Assembly (NCBI GenBank): GCA_022843485.1
Contig: JALHNM010000001.1
Span: forward strand, 62,001-126,000
Direction: 5' to 3'
Origin: Fimbriimonadaceae bacterium
GTDB taxonomy: Bacteria > Armatimonadota > Fimbriimonadia > Fimbriimonadales > Fimbriimonadaceae
Length of the DNA stretch: 64,000 nucleotides
The notes under the pieces were generated by a model that saw only the letters and a program-made list of their open reading frames with translations, was not told where the DNA came from and did not search any database. Of this stretch, positions 42,204-51,321 are shown piece after piece. The translations under genes were made by a program, and so were the position numbers. Numbering within the stretch: the first letter of the stretch is position 1; each line of letters opens with the position of its first letter.

Positions 42204-44087
42204 ATGAGCCGATCCCCACTCCTTTTCCTGTTGCTGGCAGTGGTCGCGCCCGCGCTCGCCCAGCCTTTGCAGCGCTACGCCGAGGGCACCGACACCCCGC
42301 GGTACATGACCGAGCTCGAGCGGCGGATCTGGGAGTCGCAACCCCAGGCCGACCCGCCCTCCACTCCGCCCCCCACCGGCCCCGTGCGGACGGTGGCCGA
42401 GTACGAACCGATGGACGGCCTCACCCTCGTCTACGACGGTTCGACCGGCCAGAACCTCGCCTTGACGAACATCGCCCGGCTGATCACCACCCTCGACACC
42501 GGCCGCGCCTACGTGTTCGCCGACACGACCGGCGAGCGGGACTCGATCCGCGCCTCGCTCGAGGCGAACGGGGTCGATATGAGCCGCGTGGAGTTCCTCG
42601 TCGCGACCACGGACACGATCTGGTGCCGGGATTACGGGCCCCGGTACGTCTACCAAGGGGACGTCCGCGTCATCGTCGACCACAAGTACAACCGGCCCCG
42701 GCCGAACGACGACGCGATGCCGTTCCGGTTCGCCGAGTACAAGGGCCACAACCTCCACCAGATCCCGATTATCCACGGCGGAGGCAACTTCCACCTCGAC
42801 GCCAACGGGAACGGCCACGCGACCCGGCTCATCGTCAACGAGAACCCCCAGACGAACGAGGCCACGATCCTGCAGCTGTGGCGTGACTACCAGCGGCTCG
42901 AGACGCGCCTGTGGGACGCCTTCCCGACGAGCGTCGACCTCACCCAGCACATCGACATGTGGATGCAGGTCGCGGGGGACGACAGGATCGTGATCAGCTA
43001 CTGGCCTCTCGAACCTGCTTCGATCCAGGCCCAGATCTGCGACACCGCGGCTGCGTTCTTCCAGGGTCAGGGGTGGCAGGTGTTCCGAACCCCCGCGTTC
43101 CGGAGCGGCGGCACGCACTACACCTACACGAACGTCGTCATGTTCAACTCACTCGTGATCGTGCCGACCTTCGCGGTAGGCGGATACAACGCGGAGGCCC
43201 TCGCCGTGTGGCAGCTCGCTCGGCCCGATAAGCGGATCGAGCAGGTCAACGGCCAATCCCTCGTCACCTCGGCCGGTGTGTTCCACTGCGTCGTGATGCA
43301 CGTCCCGGCGCACAAGGGTGGGGTGAACCCAACCGCTTACGTGGCCTCGCCGACGACGGCGGTCCAACTCACGCCCGGGCAGGTCTTCCCGATCGGGTGG
43401 TCGAGCGACGACGACCGGAAGGTGACCTCGGTGGACATCCTGCTCTCGACCGACGGAGGGGCGACGTTCCCGACCGTCATCGCGAGCATGGCGAACCCGG
43501 TCGGGCCGTTCAACTGGACCGTGCCCGACATCGGCACGACCCGGGCCCGGATCCGCGTCGTCGCCCGCGACCTCGACGGCAACACGGGGCAGGACACGAG
43601 CGACGTCGACTTCACGATCCTCGGGGCCCAGACGCTGACCCTCGACCAACTCGACCTCGTCCGGGGGATCTTCAACTCGGGCGGCATCGAGCAGGTGCGC
43701 GAAGTCGACCAGCAGTACTACGTCGTCGACCGTGCGATCCCGAACCAACCCGGTGCCTTCAGCCGGCCCCAGATCGAGATCGACTTCGGCGCCGCGAGCA
43801 CCTTGGCCCAGCCGGGGACGATCGACCTTGAGGTCGTGACCCGTTCGGTGACGGGCACCGAGGCGAAGCTCTTCCTGCGCAACTGGACGACGAACGAGTA
43901 CGACCAGGTCGGGCAATGGACCGTGGCCGGAAGCGACCTTCGCTTCACGGTGACGGGCGTGGCGGCGGCGAACTACGTGCGGGGCGACGGGCGCATCCTA
44001 GCCCGGATCACGAACCGCCAGATCGCCCCGGCGTTCTCCACGTACCGCTCGTTCTTCGACCTCCTGCGCATCAAGGTCCGGCCCTGA
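42204..44087 (+). CDS. secreted peptidylarginine/agmatine deiminase-like protein
   Basis: A 627-residue protein with a signal peptide (LLFLLLAVVAPALAQ). Residues about 60-375 are a PAD_porph-type guanidino deiminase with the full active site: Asp143 in WCRDYGP, the HGGGNFHLD block, His249 and Asp251 in TQHIDMW, and Cys362 in GVFHCVVMHVP. Spacing closely follows the Porphyromonas peptidylarginine deiminase (Asp130, His236, Asp238, Cys351). It would hydrolyse arginine side chains to citrulline in exported or foreign proteins, or agmatine if the peptide-binding residues differ. About 250 C-terminal residues form beta domains, perhaps for secretion or anchoring. Confidence 0.88.
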   Translation: MSRSPLLFLLLAVVAPALAQPLQRYAEGTDTPRYMTELERRIWESQPQADPPSTPPPTGPVRTVAEYEPMDGLTLVYDGSTGQNLALTNIARLITTLDTGRAYVFADTTGERDSIRASLEANGVDMSRVEFLVATTDTIWCRDYGPRYVYQGDVRVIVDHKYNRPRPNDDAMPFRFAEYKGHNLHQIPIIHGGGNFHLDANGNGHATRLIVNENPQTNEATILQLWRDYQRLETRLWDAFPTSVDLTQHIDMWMQVAGDDRIVISYWPLEPASIQAQICDTAAAFFQGQGWQVFRTPAFRSGGTHYTYTNVVMFNSLVIVPTFAVGGYNAEALAVWQLARPDKRIEQVNGQSLVTSAGVFHCVVMHVPAHKGGVNPTAYVASPTTAVQLTPGQVFPIGWSSDDDRKVTSVDILLSTDGGATFPTVIASMANPVGPFNWTVPDIGTTRARIRVVARDLDGNTGQDTSDVDFTILGAQTLTLDQLDLVRGIFNSGGIEQVREVDQQYYVVDRAIPNQPGAFSRPQIEIDFGAASTLAQPGTIDLEVVTRSVTGTEAKLFLRNWTTNEYDQVGQWTVAGSDLRFTVTGVAAANYVRGDGRILARITNRQIAPAFSTYRSFFDLLRIKVRP

Positions 44088-44119
44088 GCGCGGGGCGGCC
44101 GCTGCCGTTCCGGGGGACG

Positions 44120-44836
44120 GTGCTCAACACGGGCACCGTCCTCCTCGGGGCGTCGGTGGGGCTCCTGCTCGGCTCGCGGCTCCCCCCTGACCTCCAGACC
44201 ATCGCCCTCAGCGGGATCGGCCTCGTCACCGTCGCGATCGCCCTCAAGATGGCCTTCGCGACCAAGAACGTGCTCATCGTAGCGGCGGCGGTGGCGCTGG
44301 GAGGCGTGATCGGGAAGGCGATGGGGATCGACGTCGGCCTGGCCCAGGTGGCGGAGTGGGCGCGGGGGATGACGGGAGGGGCGGACGCACGGTTCAACGA
44401 CGGGCTCGTGACGGCCTCGGTGCTCTTCTGCGTCGGGCCGATGACCGTGCTCGGCTGCGTCCAGGACGGAGTCGAGCGCAAGATCGACCTCCTGACGCTG
44501 AAGTCACTTCTGGACGGCATCGCCTCGGTGTTCCTGGCGGCGGCGTCGCCGGCGTTCGGGGCCGGGGTGCTCTGCTCGGCGGCGGTCGTCCTCGTGGTGC
44601 AAGGGGCGATGACAGCGTGCGCCCGACCCCTCGAACCGCTCACCCGGCGGGGGCACATCATGGACGAACTCACGGCCGCGGGCGGGGCGATGACGCTGGC
44701 GATCGGGTTGAGCTTGCTCGAAGTGGCCCCGGTCAAGGACCTGCCGAAGGAGGTCTACTTGCCTGCGCTCCTCATCGCGCCCGCCATGGCCGCCCTCTTC
44801 CCTTCGACCCCACCTCCCACCGAATCGCCCCTATGA
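44120..44836 (+). CDS. DUF554 membrane protein
   Basis: About 238 residues with seven or so membrane helices and the DUF554 (YdfK-like) pattern: GTVLNTGTVLLGASVGLLLG at the start, GLVTASVLFCVGPMTVLGCV in the middle and HIMDELTAAGGAMTLAIGLS near the end. Function in bacteria is unknown. The family similarity seems to begin a few residues before the GTG at 44120, where no good start codon exists; a CTG at 44084, touching the deiminase stop, is an alternative. Its stop overlaps the peptidase start (ATGA). Confidence 0.82.
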   Translation: MLNTGTVLLGASVGLLLGSRLPPDLQTIALSGIGLVTVAIALKMAFATKNVLIVAAAVALGGVIGKAMGIDVGLAQVAEWARGMTGGADARFNDGLVTASVLFCVGPMTVLGCVQDGVERKIDLLTLKSLLDGIASVFLAAASPAFGAGVLCSAAVVLVVQGAMTACARPLEPLTRRGHIMDELTAAGGAMTLAIGLSLLEVAPVKDLPKEVYLPALLIAPAMAALFPSTPPPTESPL

Positions 44837-46947
44837 GACCCCTCACCCTTTTCCTCCTCGCCGCGGCCCTTGGCCCATCGGTGGCCCTGGCCCAAGAGCG
44901 GGTGCGGGCAACGCCCTTGTTCGCCGAGTACGAACGGTTCAGAGCCGAGGTGGACGCGGGGTACCGGGGGCCGAACGCTCAGGCCGAGTGGCTCGACGCG
45001 AACCGCCTGGTGTACCGCGACGGCGAGGAGTGGGTCACTTTCGAGCCCCGGAGCGGCCGGGAGACTCGGTCAAAGGAACGGCCGCGCCGGATCGTCCCAA
45101 CCGGCCCAACCGATCCGAACGCCCGTCGGCGCAACCCCGGTCGAGCCGCCCAGTTCACCGAGTCGTTCAGCGCGGACGGGAAGGTGCGGGCGTTCACCCG
45201 CGGCGGGAACGTTTGGGTCGAACGAGAGGGAAGCGAGGCGAAGGCGATCACGGATGAGGCGACCACCGACGGCAAGGTCCGGTACGGGACGGCGACGTGG
45301 GTGTACGGGGAGGAGCTCTACCAACGCGAGGGCCTCGGGGTCTCGCCCGACGGAACCCGGGTGTGGTTCTACCGGTTCGACGAGCGGGCAGTCCCGTTCA
45401 ACATGATCGTCGGGGGGCAGCGAACTTATCGGGCAACGTTCGAGCCGCAGGCCTACCCGAAACCGGGCGACCCGAACCCGGTGGTCGATCTGTTCGTGTC
45501 GGACCTGGCGACGGGGGCGCGCCGCCCAGTGCAGGTGCGACCCGGCCAATTCGACGACGGGGTCGGGCACTACGTGTACGACATCCAGTGGGCGGCGGAC
45601 GGGTCCGAGCTCTTGTTCCGCCGCACAGACCGGCGGCAGCGGACCATGCAGCTTTGCGCCGCGAACCCTGCGACCGGGGCCGTGCGGGTGGTCGTCGAGG
45701 AGACGGCGCCCACCTACACCGAGAACCGGCTCGGCCTCCAGTTGCTTGACCGGCACGAGCAGATCGGACAGGCTCCCCGGTTCCGTGGCAAGGCCCTTTA
45801 CGAGACCGAGCGGAACGGCTTCGTGAACCTCTCACTGCTCGACCTTCGGACCGGTCAGCTGACGCCCCTCACCCAGAACCGGTTCGACCTGAACGCGGTC
45901 GAGCGGGTGGACCTGGCCGATGGGCGGGTGTGGTACCTCGCGGGGAGCGAACGGAACCCGGCCCTGCGCCAGCTGTGGGTGGTAGGGCTCGACGGGCGAG
46001 GCAACCGGAGAGTGACAGACCCGGCATGGCACCATTCCGTCGAACTTTCGCGGGACGGGGCGTTCTTCGTCGACACGGTCCAGCGGCTCGACGAGCCCCC
46101 CGTCGTGCGGCTCGTCCGGGCGGACGGAACCCTCGTGAAGACTCTCGCCAAGGGGAGCGATGAGGGCTGGCAGAAGGCCGGGATCCAGCGGGTCGAGCGG
46201 TTCGAATACCTGGCCGCGGACGGGGTGACGACCCTCTTCGGCCGCCTCAACCGCCCGGCTGGGTTCGACCCGAGCCGGCGGTACCCAGTGCTGGTCTCGA
46301 TTTACGGCGGGCCGCTCGACCCCCGCTCCGGCGACCACAGCGAGACGTTCCAGCGGCCCGAGAGCCTGTGCGGGTTCGGATTCATTGTGGTCGAGCTCAC
46401 GAACCGGGGGACCGGGGGTCGGGGTAAGGCCCACCGCGACGCCCTCTACGGGAAGATGGGGGTCACCGAGATCGACGACATCGCGGCGGGCGTGCGCGAG
46501 CTCGTCAAGCGGCCCTACATCGATGCGAGTCGGTTGGGGATTTTCGGCACGTCCTACGGCGGGTACGCGTCGCTCCTCTCGATCTTGCGCTACCCGGACC
46601 TCTACCGGGCGGCGTCCGTTTCGAGCTGCGTGAGCGACTGGCGCCACTACGACTCGATCTATACGGAACGGTACATGGGTCTGCTCGGGGAGAACGAGGA
46701 AGCCTATAAGGCGGGCTCAGCGATGACCTACCTCGACGCACTCAAGGGCTGGGTTCTTTTCTACTTCGGGACCTCGGACGAGAACACGCTGCCGGCGAAC
46801 GCGCTCCAGGTGATGTCCGGGCTCAACCGGCGGGGGAAGGCGTACGACCTTGTAGTCGGGGTCGACGAAGGGCACAGCGGGGTCAACACGCTGCGGATGG
46901 TCGAGTTCTTCCTCGACCGGATGGCGATACTTCGACTCGACCCCTAG
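44833..46947 (+). CDS. exported prolyl oligopeptidase/DPP-IV family peptidase (S9)
   Basis: A 704-residue protein with signal peptide (LTLFLLAAALGPSVALAQ). An eight-bladed propeller (about 40-450) with N-terminal DPP-IV features (DGKVRYGTATWVYGEELYQ) is followed by an alpha/beta-hydrolase domain. The catalytic Ser574 is in FGTSYGGYAS, with Asp in GTSDENTLPANA and His in DEGHSG. It should release X-Pro or X-Ala dipeptides in the periplasm. The EE motif that fixes the substrate N-terminus is suggested by YGEELYQ. It is coupled to the DUF554 gene by ATGA. Confidence 0.95.
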   Translation: MRPLTLFLLAAALGPSVALAQERVRATPLFAEYERFRAEVDAGYRGPNAQAEWLDANRLVYRDGEEWVTFEPRSGRETRSKERPRRIVPTGPTDPNARRRNPGRAAQFTESFSADGKVRAFTRGGNVWVEREGSEAKAITDEATTDGKVRYGTATWVYGEELYQREGLGVSPDGTRVWFYRFDERAVPFNMIVGGQRTYRATFEPQAYPKPGDPNPVVDLFVSDLATGARRPVQVRPGQFDDGVGHYVYDIQWAADGSELLFRRTDRRQRTMQLCAANPATGAVRVVVEETAPTYTENRLGLQLLDRHEQIGQAPRFRGKALYETERNGFVNLSLLDLRTGQLTPLTQNRFDLNAVERVDLADGRVWYLAGSERNPALRQLWVVGLDGRGNRRVTDPAWHHSVELSRDGAFFVDTVQRLDEPPVVRLVRADGTLVKTLAKGSDEGWQKAGIQRVERFEYLAADGVTTLFGRLNRPAGFDPSRRYPVLVSIYGGPLDPRSGDHSETFQRPESLCGFGFIVVELTNRGTGGRGKAHRDALYGKMGVTEIDDIAAGVRELVKRPYIDASRLGIFGTSYGGYASLLSILRYPDLYRAASVSSCVSDWRHYDSIYTERYMGLLGENEEAYKAGSAMTYLDALKGWVLFYFGTSDENTLPANALQVMSGLNRRGKAYDLVVGVDEGHSGVNTLRMVEFFLDRMAILRLDP

Positions 46948-46954
46948 CGTCCAA

Positions 46955-47200
46955 TCACGACTCGTCGCAGGCTTCGAGGCACTCGCGGAGGCGGGCCATC
47001 AGATCCTCTGGACAAGCACTGGCGGCGAGCTTCAGGCGTACGGTCTCGAAGACGGACTCCTCGAACACGAACCCTCGGGCGCAGGGGGGGCAGTAGTCGA
47101 GGTGGGCCTTCACCGCCTCGACCTCGTCGGGGTTGAGCTCGCGGTCGAGGTACTCCTGCACTCGCGCGAAGACCTCGGCGCAGGACATGTCCTTAGGCAC
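46955..47200 (-). CDS. zinc-binding anti-sigma factor
   Basis: An 81-residue protein with the ZAS signature HLDYCPPC (His-x3-Cys-x2-Cys), typical of anti-sigma factors that hold an ECF sigma factor inactive, often until redox stress. An upstream Cys is in MSCAEVF. No membrane segment is present, so it is soluble like RsrA. I chose the GTG at 47200, which has GGAGGG five bases upstream and overlaps the sigma-factor stop; the ATG at 47188 is an alternative. The C-terminus (CLEACDES) carries more cysteines. Confidence 0.87.
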   Translation of the reverse strand: MPKDMSCAEVFARVQEYLDRELNPDEVEAVKAHLDYCPPCARGFVFEESVFETVRLKLAASACPEDLMARLRECLEACDES

Positions 47201-47792
47201 CGGCGCCCTCCGGGCCGTCCCCATGGACGAGGCCGCGCTGCTTGGCGACGTCCCATAGCGCCCTCTGCAGGATCTTCCGACCCCGGTGGAGCCGTGAGCG
47301 AACGGTGCCGACGGGCACGCCGAGCACATCGGCGATCTGGTCGTAGCTGAAGTCGTTGAGGAAGTACATGACGGCGGCGTCCCGAAACTCGTCGGGCAGG
47401 CGGTCGAGGGCCGCTTCCACAGCCTCGACGTCGAACCTATCGAGCACAAGCCGGGCGGGGTCGTCATCGTTCCCGAGCAGTCCCGCACGGGCGGCCTGGC
47501 GGTAGAGGAACACGTCCTCGGCCTCGTCGATCGGGGTGGTCTCGACCCGGCCCCGCTTCCTCGACTTGTAGAACCGGTTCGTCAGGATGCGGAGGAACCA
47601 AGCCCGGAAGTTACTGCCCTTCTGGAAGGTGTCGAACGAGCGGAACGCGGCGACCGTGGAGTCTTGGACGAGGTCCATGGCGTCCTCGGCGTTACGGGTG
47701 AAGTTGTAAGCCACCCGGTAGGCGACCGTTGCTACGGGCTCGAGCAGGCTCTCGAACTCCCGCCGGGCGTCGAGGGCGGGGGTCACACTCAC
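47193..47792 (-). CDS. ECF-family RNA polymerase sigma factor
   Basis: A 199-residue sigma-70 of the ECF group. Region 2 reads RNAEDAMDLVQDSTVAAFRS..FRAWFLRILTNRFY, and region 4 has LPDEFRDAAVMYFLNDFSYDQIADVLGVPVGTVRSRLHRGR, both typical. The GTG at 47792 follows GGAGGG, and the open frame beyond it is antisense. The next gene is its likely anti-sigma factor, coupled by an eight-base overlap. Together they are expected to form a self-contained stress switch, perhaps redox because of the zinc site. The regulon cannot be read here. Confidence 0.92.
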   Translation of the reverse strand: MSVTPALDARREFESLLEPVATVAYRVAYNFTRNAEDAMDLVQDSTVAAFRSFDTFQKGSNFRAWFLRILTNRFYKSRKRGRVETTPIDEAEDVFLYRQAARAGLLGNDDDPARLVLDRFDVEAVEAALDRLPDEFRDAAVMYFLNDFSYDQIADVLGVPVGTVRSRLHRGRKILQRALWDVAKQRGLVHGDGPEGAGA

Positions 47793-48397
47793 GGGATCCC
47801 TCCGGGCTGGGGCAGAGCGGCCCACTCTTCGAGCCGCTTCTTGAGCCCCGTCGTGGCTCGCATGTTGCCGAGGAGCGTCGATCTTGACCTGGGTTCGACG
47901 TCCAGGCGGACGGGTCGGCCGGACGATGTCCCCTCGACCGAGACCCACCGTCCAAGCCCGACCCAGGTGTGCGGGTTGGCGCGGAACCGCACCCGCGTGA
48001 CGTCGCCCCGGGGCATCTCGACTTGGTGCACGGCTCCGAAGAACTCGAGCCGGTCGGGGTGGAAGAGCAGGTAGCCCACGTCCTCGTGCGGGTCGAGCAG
48101 GCCCCCGTAGCCGGGGCGGGCGAACCCGACGAACACCCGCTCGGTCGCGTCGAAGGGGGTACGGGAGTGGAGCCTGCGGCCCATTTCGTCCCTCATCCCG
48201 CGGTCACCGAGGGGCACGAGCAGGTTAGTCGCGAGCCACGCGGCGAGGGGGAAGCCCGCGATCCAGGCGGCCGCTTCGAGGGAGGGTCCGCCGAGGGCCA
48301 CCTGCCGGAGACCGACCACGGCGAACGGCGCCCCGACGACCAGCGGGAGAGCGTTCGCCACCAGCTGTCGGCCGGTGGTCCAAAGAGGCCTCGCCAC
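47789..48397 (-). CDS. membrane protein with cytoplasmic domain, hypothetical
   Basis: A 202-residue protein with two hydrophobic segments near the N-terminus (about 12-35 and 42-62), followed by a basic, beta-rich soluble domain of about 130 residues that reads like a PH-like or YcxB-like module (VGYLLFHPDRLEFFG). No confident family. The GTG start is supported by TACACT seven bases upstream. Its end overlaps the sigma-factor start by four bases (GTGA), so it is first in a three-gene operon with the sigma/anti-sigma pair. Confidence 0.7.
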   Translation of the reverse strand: MARPLWTTGRQLVANALPLVVGAPFAVVGLRQVALGGPSLEAAAWIAGFPLAAWLATNLLVPLGDRGMRDEMGRRLHSRTPFDATERVFVGFARPGYGGLLDPHEDVGYLLFHPDRLEFFGAVHQVEMPRGDVTRVRFRANPHTWVGLGRWVSVEGTSSGRPVRLDVEPRSRSTLLGNMRATTGLKKRLEEWAALPQPGGIP

Positions 48398-48404
48398 GCG
48401 AGAG

Positions 48405-48410
48405 AGTGTA
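48405..48410 (-). promoter_or_regulatory. leaderless-type -10 element TACACT
   Basis: TACACT on the minus strand ends 7 bases before the GTG at 48397. It overlaps the plus-strand element at 48409-48414 by two bases. Confidence 0.5.
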
Positions 48411-48414
48411 ACAT
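48409..48414 (+). promoter_or_regulatory. leaderless-type -10 element TAACAT
   Basis: TAACAT ends 6 bases before the ATG at 48421. It is part of a back-to-back divergent promoter of about 10 bases. Confidence 0.5.
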
Positions 48415-48420
48415 GCCCGC

Positions 48421-51321
48421 ATGCCCGCGAGTCGGCTCCGTGTCGTCGGAGTGCCCCCGGGTGGAGCCGGATTGGCGGTTGGGCTGGGGGTCTGCGCCCG
48501 CCCCGGAGCGGTGGTCACGGCCTTCGACGACGGGGTGTTGCGGGTCGCACGCGGGCTGGTGGACGAGGACGTCGAGATCGTGCCCCTGGGCGACCTCCTC
48601 GGACGGTTTCTGCTGATGATGGGGCAGTCGGCGGCCCGTATCCCCCCTCGCGGGCAGCGGGAAGCGATGGTGGCCCTCGCCGCGGCCTCGCTGGGTTCGG
48701 AGACGGCGCTCGCCCGGTCGGCCCGCCATCGGGGGACGGTGCGACTGCTCGAAGACCGGCTCGGGGAGCTCCGCGACTGGGGGGTCGAGGTCGAGGAGCT
48801 TCGCTGGTTGGCCGGGCAAGCGTCCGAAGGGTTGGCCGAGAAACTCGCGACGATGGCCGAGGTCGCGCTCCTGATGAGGGACTCGATGGACGCGGCGGGT
48901 CGAGAGTTCGGGACGGACCGCGTGAGGCAGATCCGTGATGCCGGCTACGACGGGCCACTCCCGGTCTCGCACGTCGTGGTCCTGACAGGGGAGGAGGAGC
49001 GGCCGGTCTACGAGGAGTGGCTCCTCTGGTGCGCCCGGCAGGGGTTACGGGTCGACGTGGTCGTCGAGCACGTCGCGGAGAGGCCGGATCTGTTCCTGTT
49101 GGGGCGCCGGGCGGCAGCGCGGTTGGGCGTGCCGATCGAGCCAGTGGGCTCGACGTGGGCGGCCCATGTCTTCGGCCCCGGGGTCGCGGAGGACGCACCC
49201 AGGGTCGAGGCCTTCTCGGCGAGCGACCCGCTGGCCGAGTGCGAGTGGACGATGCGGCGGTGCCGGGCCCTGACCGACTCGGGCGTGGAGCCCGGCCAGA
49301 TCGGGGTCTATGCGAGGGACGCCGAGGGGTACGGCCCCCTGCTCGCGGTGGCGGCCGCCCGGATGGGGGTGCGGTTGACGGTGAGCCGGACGGCGCCGCT
49401 CCTGAGCAGTGGGTTCGCGGACCTGGTCGTGCGATTGCTCGAGGCCCTGGTGGGGCGGGACGTCCGCCGACTGGCCAAGGTGGCCGAGAGCGCTGTCTTC
49501 GGCTGCTCCAAGGCCGAGCGGGAAGCGGTTTGGGACGCGGTGAACGAGGCGTCGCGGCTGGGGCTGTCCCGGTCACCGCTCGGCCAGGGGGCGGGCGAAG
49601 CGGAGGGTGGCGACCCGTGGGCGCACCTGGCGCGGTGGGCCGAGGAGCGGGCCGGCACTTTGGCGTGGATCGGGAGGGCCCTGGCCTGGCGAGAGACGGC
49701 CGTCCACGGGTCGGCTCGGCTTGGCGAGTGGGCGGCACGGTTCCGGGAGTTGGTGGGGGAGACGGTCGTCGGCGAGCGATCACCGGCCGCAGACCCCGAG
49801 GTTCAGGAGCGGGACGAACGGGCCGCGACGGTCTTGCAGGCGACCCTGTCGGAGTACGCCTTCGTCCACGACACGGCGGGCCAGGCCGACCTCACGTTCC
49901 GCGAGTTCACCGCGCTCGCGAAGCGGCTTTGGGAGGATCGGACCCTTGCGCTCCCGGCGACGGCAGGGGGTGTGCGCGTCGAGAGCCGGGCCGGGGCGCT
50001 CGCTGAAGTCGACTTCGTCTTCGCCCTTGGGCTGCTCGAAGGGACGCTGCCCCGGCGTCGGCGCGAGGACCCCATTCTGAGCGACGAGGACCGGCAGGAG
50101 GTCAACGCCCTCGGCGGGATTGCGCTGCGAGACTCGTTCGAATCGAGCCGGGAGGAGCAGGACGAGCTCGTCAGGCTCTGCTCGGCCGCCCGGGTGACGC
50201 TCGTGATGAGCACGCCGCTCACGGACGGGGATCGGGACACGATCCCTGCCTTCGCGATCGAGGAGGTCTTCCGGGCGGCGGGGCGACCGTTCGAAGTCCG
50301 GACTTACGGCCGGTCCGAACCGGTCCCGCCGCTCGAAGAGTGCGCGACCGACGCCGAGCGGGAGCTCCGGCAAGCGCTCGACGGCCCGCGGGAGCCGGCG
50401 CCCGCCACGGTCGTGCACTCGGCGGAGCTCCGGGCGCGGATCCGACCGGACTTCGAAGCGGGCGTGACGATCCGGCAGCTCGTGAGCGGGCTCACCTGCC
50501 CTTTCCAAGCTGGCACCCGGTACGGTCTTGGGCTTCGGGGCCCGGCGGCGACGCAGGGCCTGGGGCTGTTACGCCGGGTACCCGTGGACGCAGGGCTGGC
50601 CCTTGCCGCGACACCCGAGGCGGCGGCCGCCTCGTTACGGGCCGAGCTCGAGGCCACGCTCGACCGACATTGGCCCCGGCTCGAGGACTGGGAGGTCGCT
50701 GTGCTGCGGTCCGCGGGCGAGCGCCTCGTCGGACAGTGGGTGGCGAAAGAGTTCGGGGCGCGCAAGGTGTGGCCGCGCGAGCCGGGGTCTGTTCGACTGG
50801 ACGTCGATCTCGCGGAGGCTGGCCTTCAGGACCGGAAGAAGATCGACGGGGTCGAGGTCGTTCTCAAGGACCGGCTCGGCGGCTTAGCCAGAGTAGAGGG
50901 GGGCTCGGTCGCGCTCGTCTACACGCAGGGCTCGCTCGAGGAGTTCAACGAGCTTCAGTCGGGTCCCGTACGGGCGAGGACGTTGGAGGCGGGGCTCGCG
51001 TTGTTCGTCCAGCACAAGCGGGCGGCGTGGTCCGGCGTCGAAGTGGAGTCGCTCTCGGACGATCGGTTACTGATCCTAGTGGGTTCATCGCCGAACCTGC
51101 CCGGCTCGGTTCAAACGGGAAACAAACGGCTCCGGATCGAGGACTGGGAGCGGCTCTTCAAATCGGTGGTCGAGGCGTTCCGCACGTCGGTGGGGAACCT
51201 GCGGAGGGGCGACATGCGGGCCACACCCGGCGACCACTGCGACGGGTGCGACCTTGCCGAGCTCTGCCGGTCCGCTCCGACTCTGGCCGAAGACGACCCT
51301 TGGGAGAGCGAGCCGGCGTGA
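48421..51321 (+). CDS. AddB-like double-strand-break repair protein with degenerate nuclease domain
   Basis: A 966-residue protein. The first two thirds look like the inactive helicase-like half of AddB. The C-terminal third resembles the PD-(D/E)XK/iron-sulfur domain, with the four-cysteine pattern intact: Cys693 in LTCPFQAGTRY and Cys940, 943 and 949 in HCDGCDLAELC (C-x2-C-x5-C, as in AddB). Yet the catalytic block, normally (V/I)DYK(T/S), reads ALVYTQGS: both the Asp and the Lys are absent. So nuclease activity is probably lost while the structural cluster stays. The GTG-starting helicase overlaps its stop by four bases, indicating a complex like AddAB. Confidence 0.8.
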   Translation: MPASRLRVVGVPPGGAGLAVGLGVCARPGAVVTAFDDGVLRVARGLVDEDVEIVPLGDLLGRFLLMMGQSAARIPPRGQREAMVALAAASLGSETALARSARHRGTVRLLEDRLGELRDWGVEVEELRWLAGQASEGLAEKLATMAEVALLMRDSMDAAGREFGTDRVRQIRDAGYDGPLPVSHVVVLTGEEERPVYEEWLLWCARQGLRVDVVVEHVAERPDLFLLGRRAAARLGVPIEPVGSTWAAHVFGPGVAEDAPRVEAFSASDPLAECEWTMRRCRALTDSGVEPGQIGVYARDAEGYGPLLAVAAARMGVRLTVSRTAPLLSSGFADLVVRLLEALVGRDVRRLAKVAESAVFGCSKAEREAVWDAVNEASRLGLSRSPLGQGAGEAEGGDPWAHLARWAEERAGTLAWIGRALAWRETAVHGSARLGEWAARFRELVGETVVGERSPAADPEVQERDERAATVLQATLSEYAFVHDTAGQADLTFREFTALAKRLWEDRTLALPATAGGVRVESRAGALAEVDFVFALGLLEGTLPRRRREDPILSDEDRQEVNALGGIALRDSFESSREEQDELVRLCSAARVTLVMSTPLTDGDRDTIPAFAIEEVFRAAGRPFEVRTYGRSEPVPPLEECATDAERELRQALDGPREPAPATVVHSAELRARIRPDFEAGVTIRQLVSGLTCPFQAGTRYGLGLRGPAATQGLGLLRRVPVDAGLALAATPEAAAASLRAELEATLDRHWPRLEDWEVAVLRSAGERLVGQWVAKEFGARKVWPREPGSVRLDVDLAEAGLQDRKKIDGVEVVLKDRLGGLARVEGGSVALVYTQGSLEEFNELQSGPVRARTLEAGLALFVQHKRAAWSGVEVESLSDDRLLILVGSSPNLPGSVQTGNKRLRIEDWERLFKSVVEAFRTSVGNLRRGDMRATPGDHCDGCDLAELCRSAPTLAEDDPWESEPA

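Noticed and set aside
48515-49783. 422-residue minus-strand Pro/Arg/Ser-rich frame
   Set aside because: Antisense shadow of the AddB-like gene.
50340-51317. In-frame N-terminal extension of the UvrD-like helicase
   Set aside because: It lies in a different frame inside the AddB-like gene; helicase similarity starts at the GTG at 51318, which overlaps the upstream stop.
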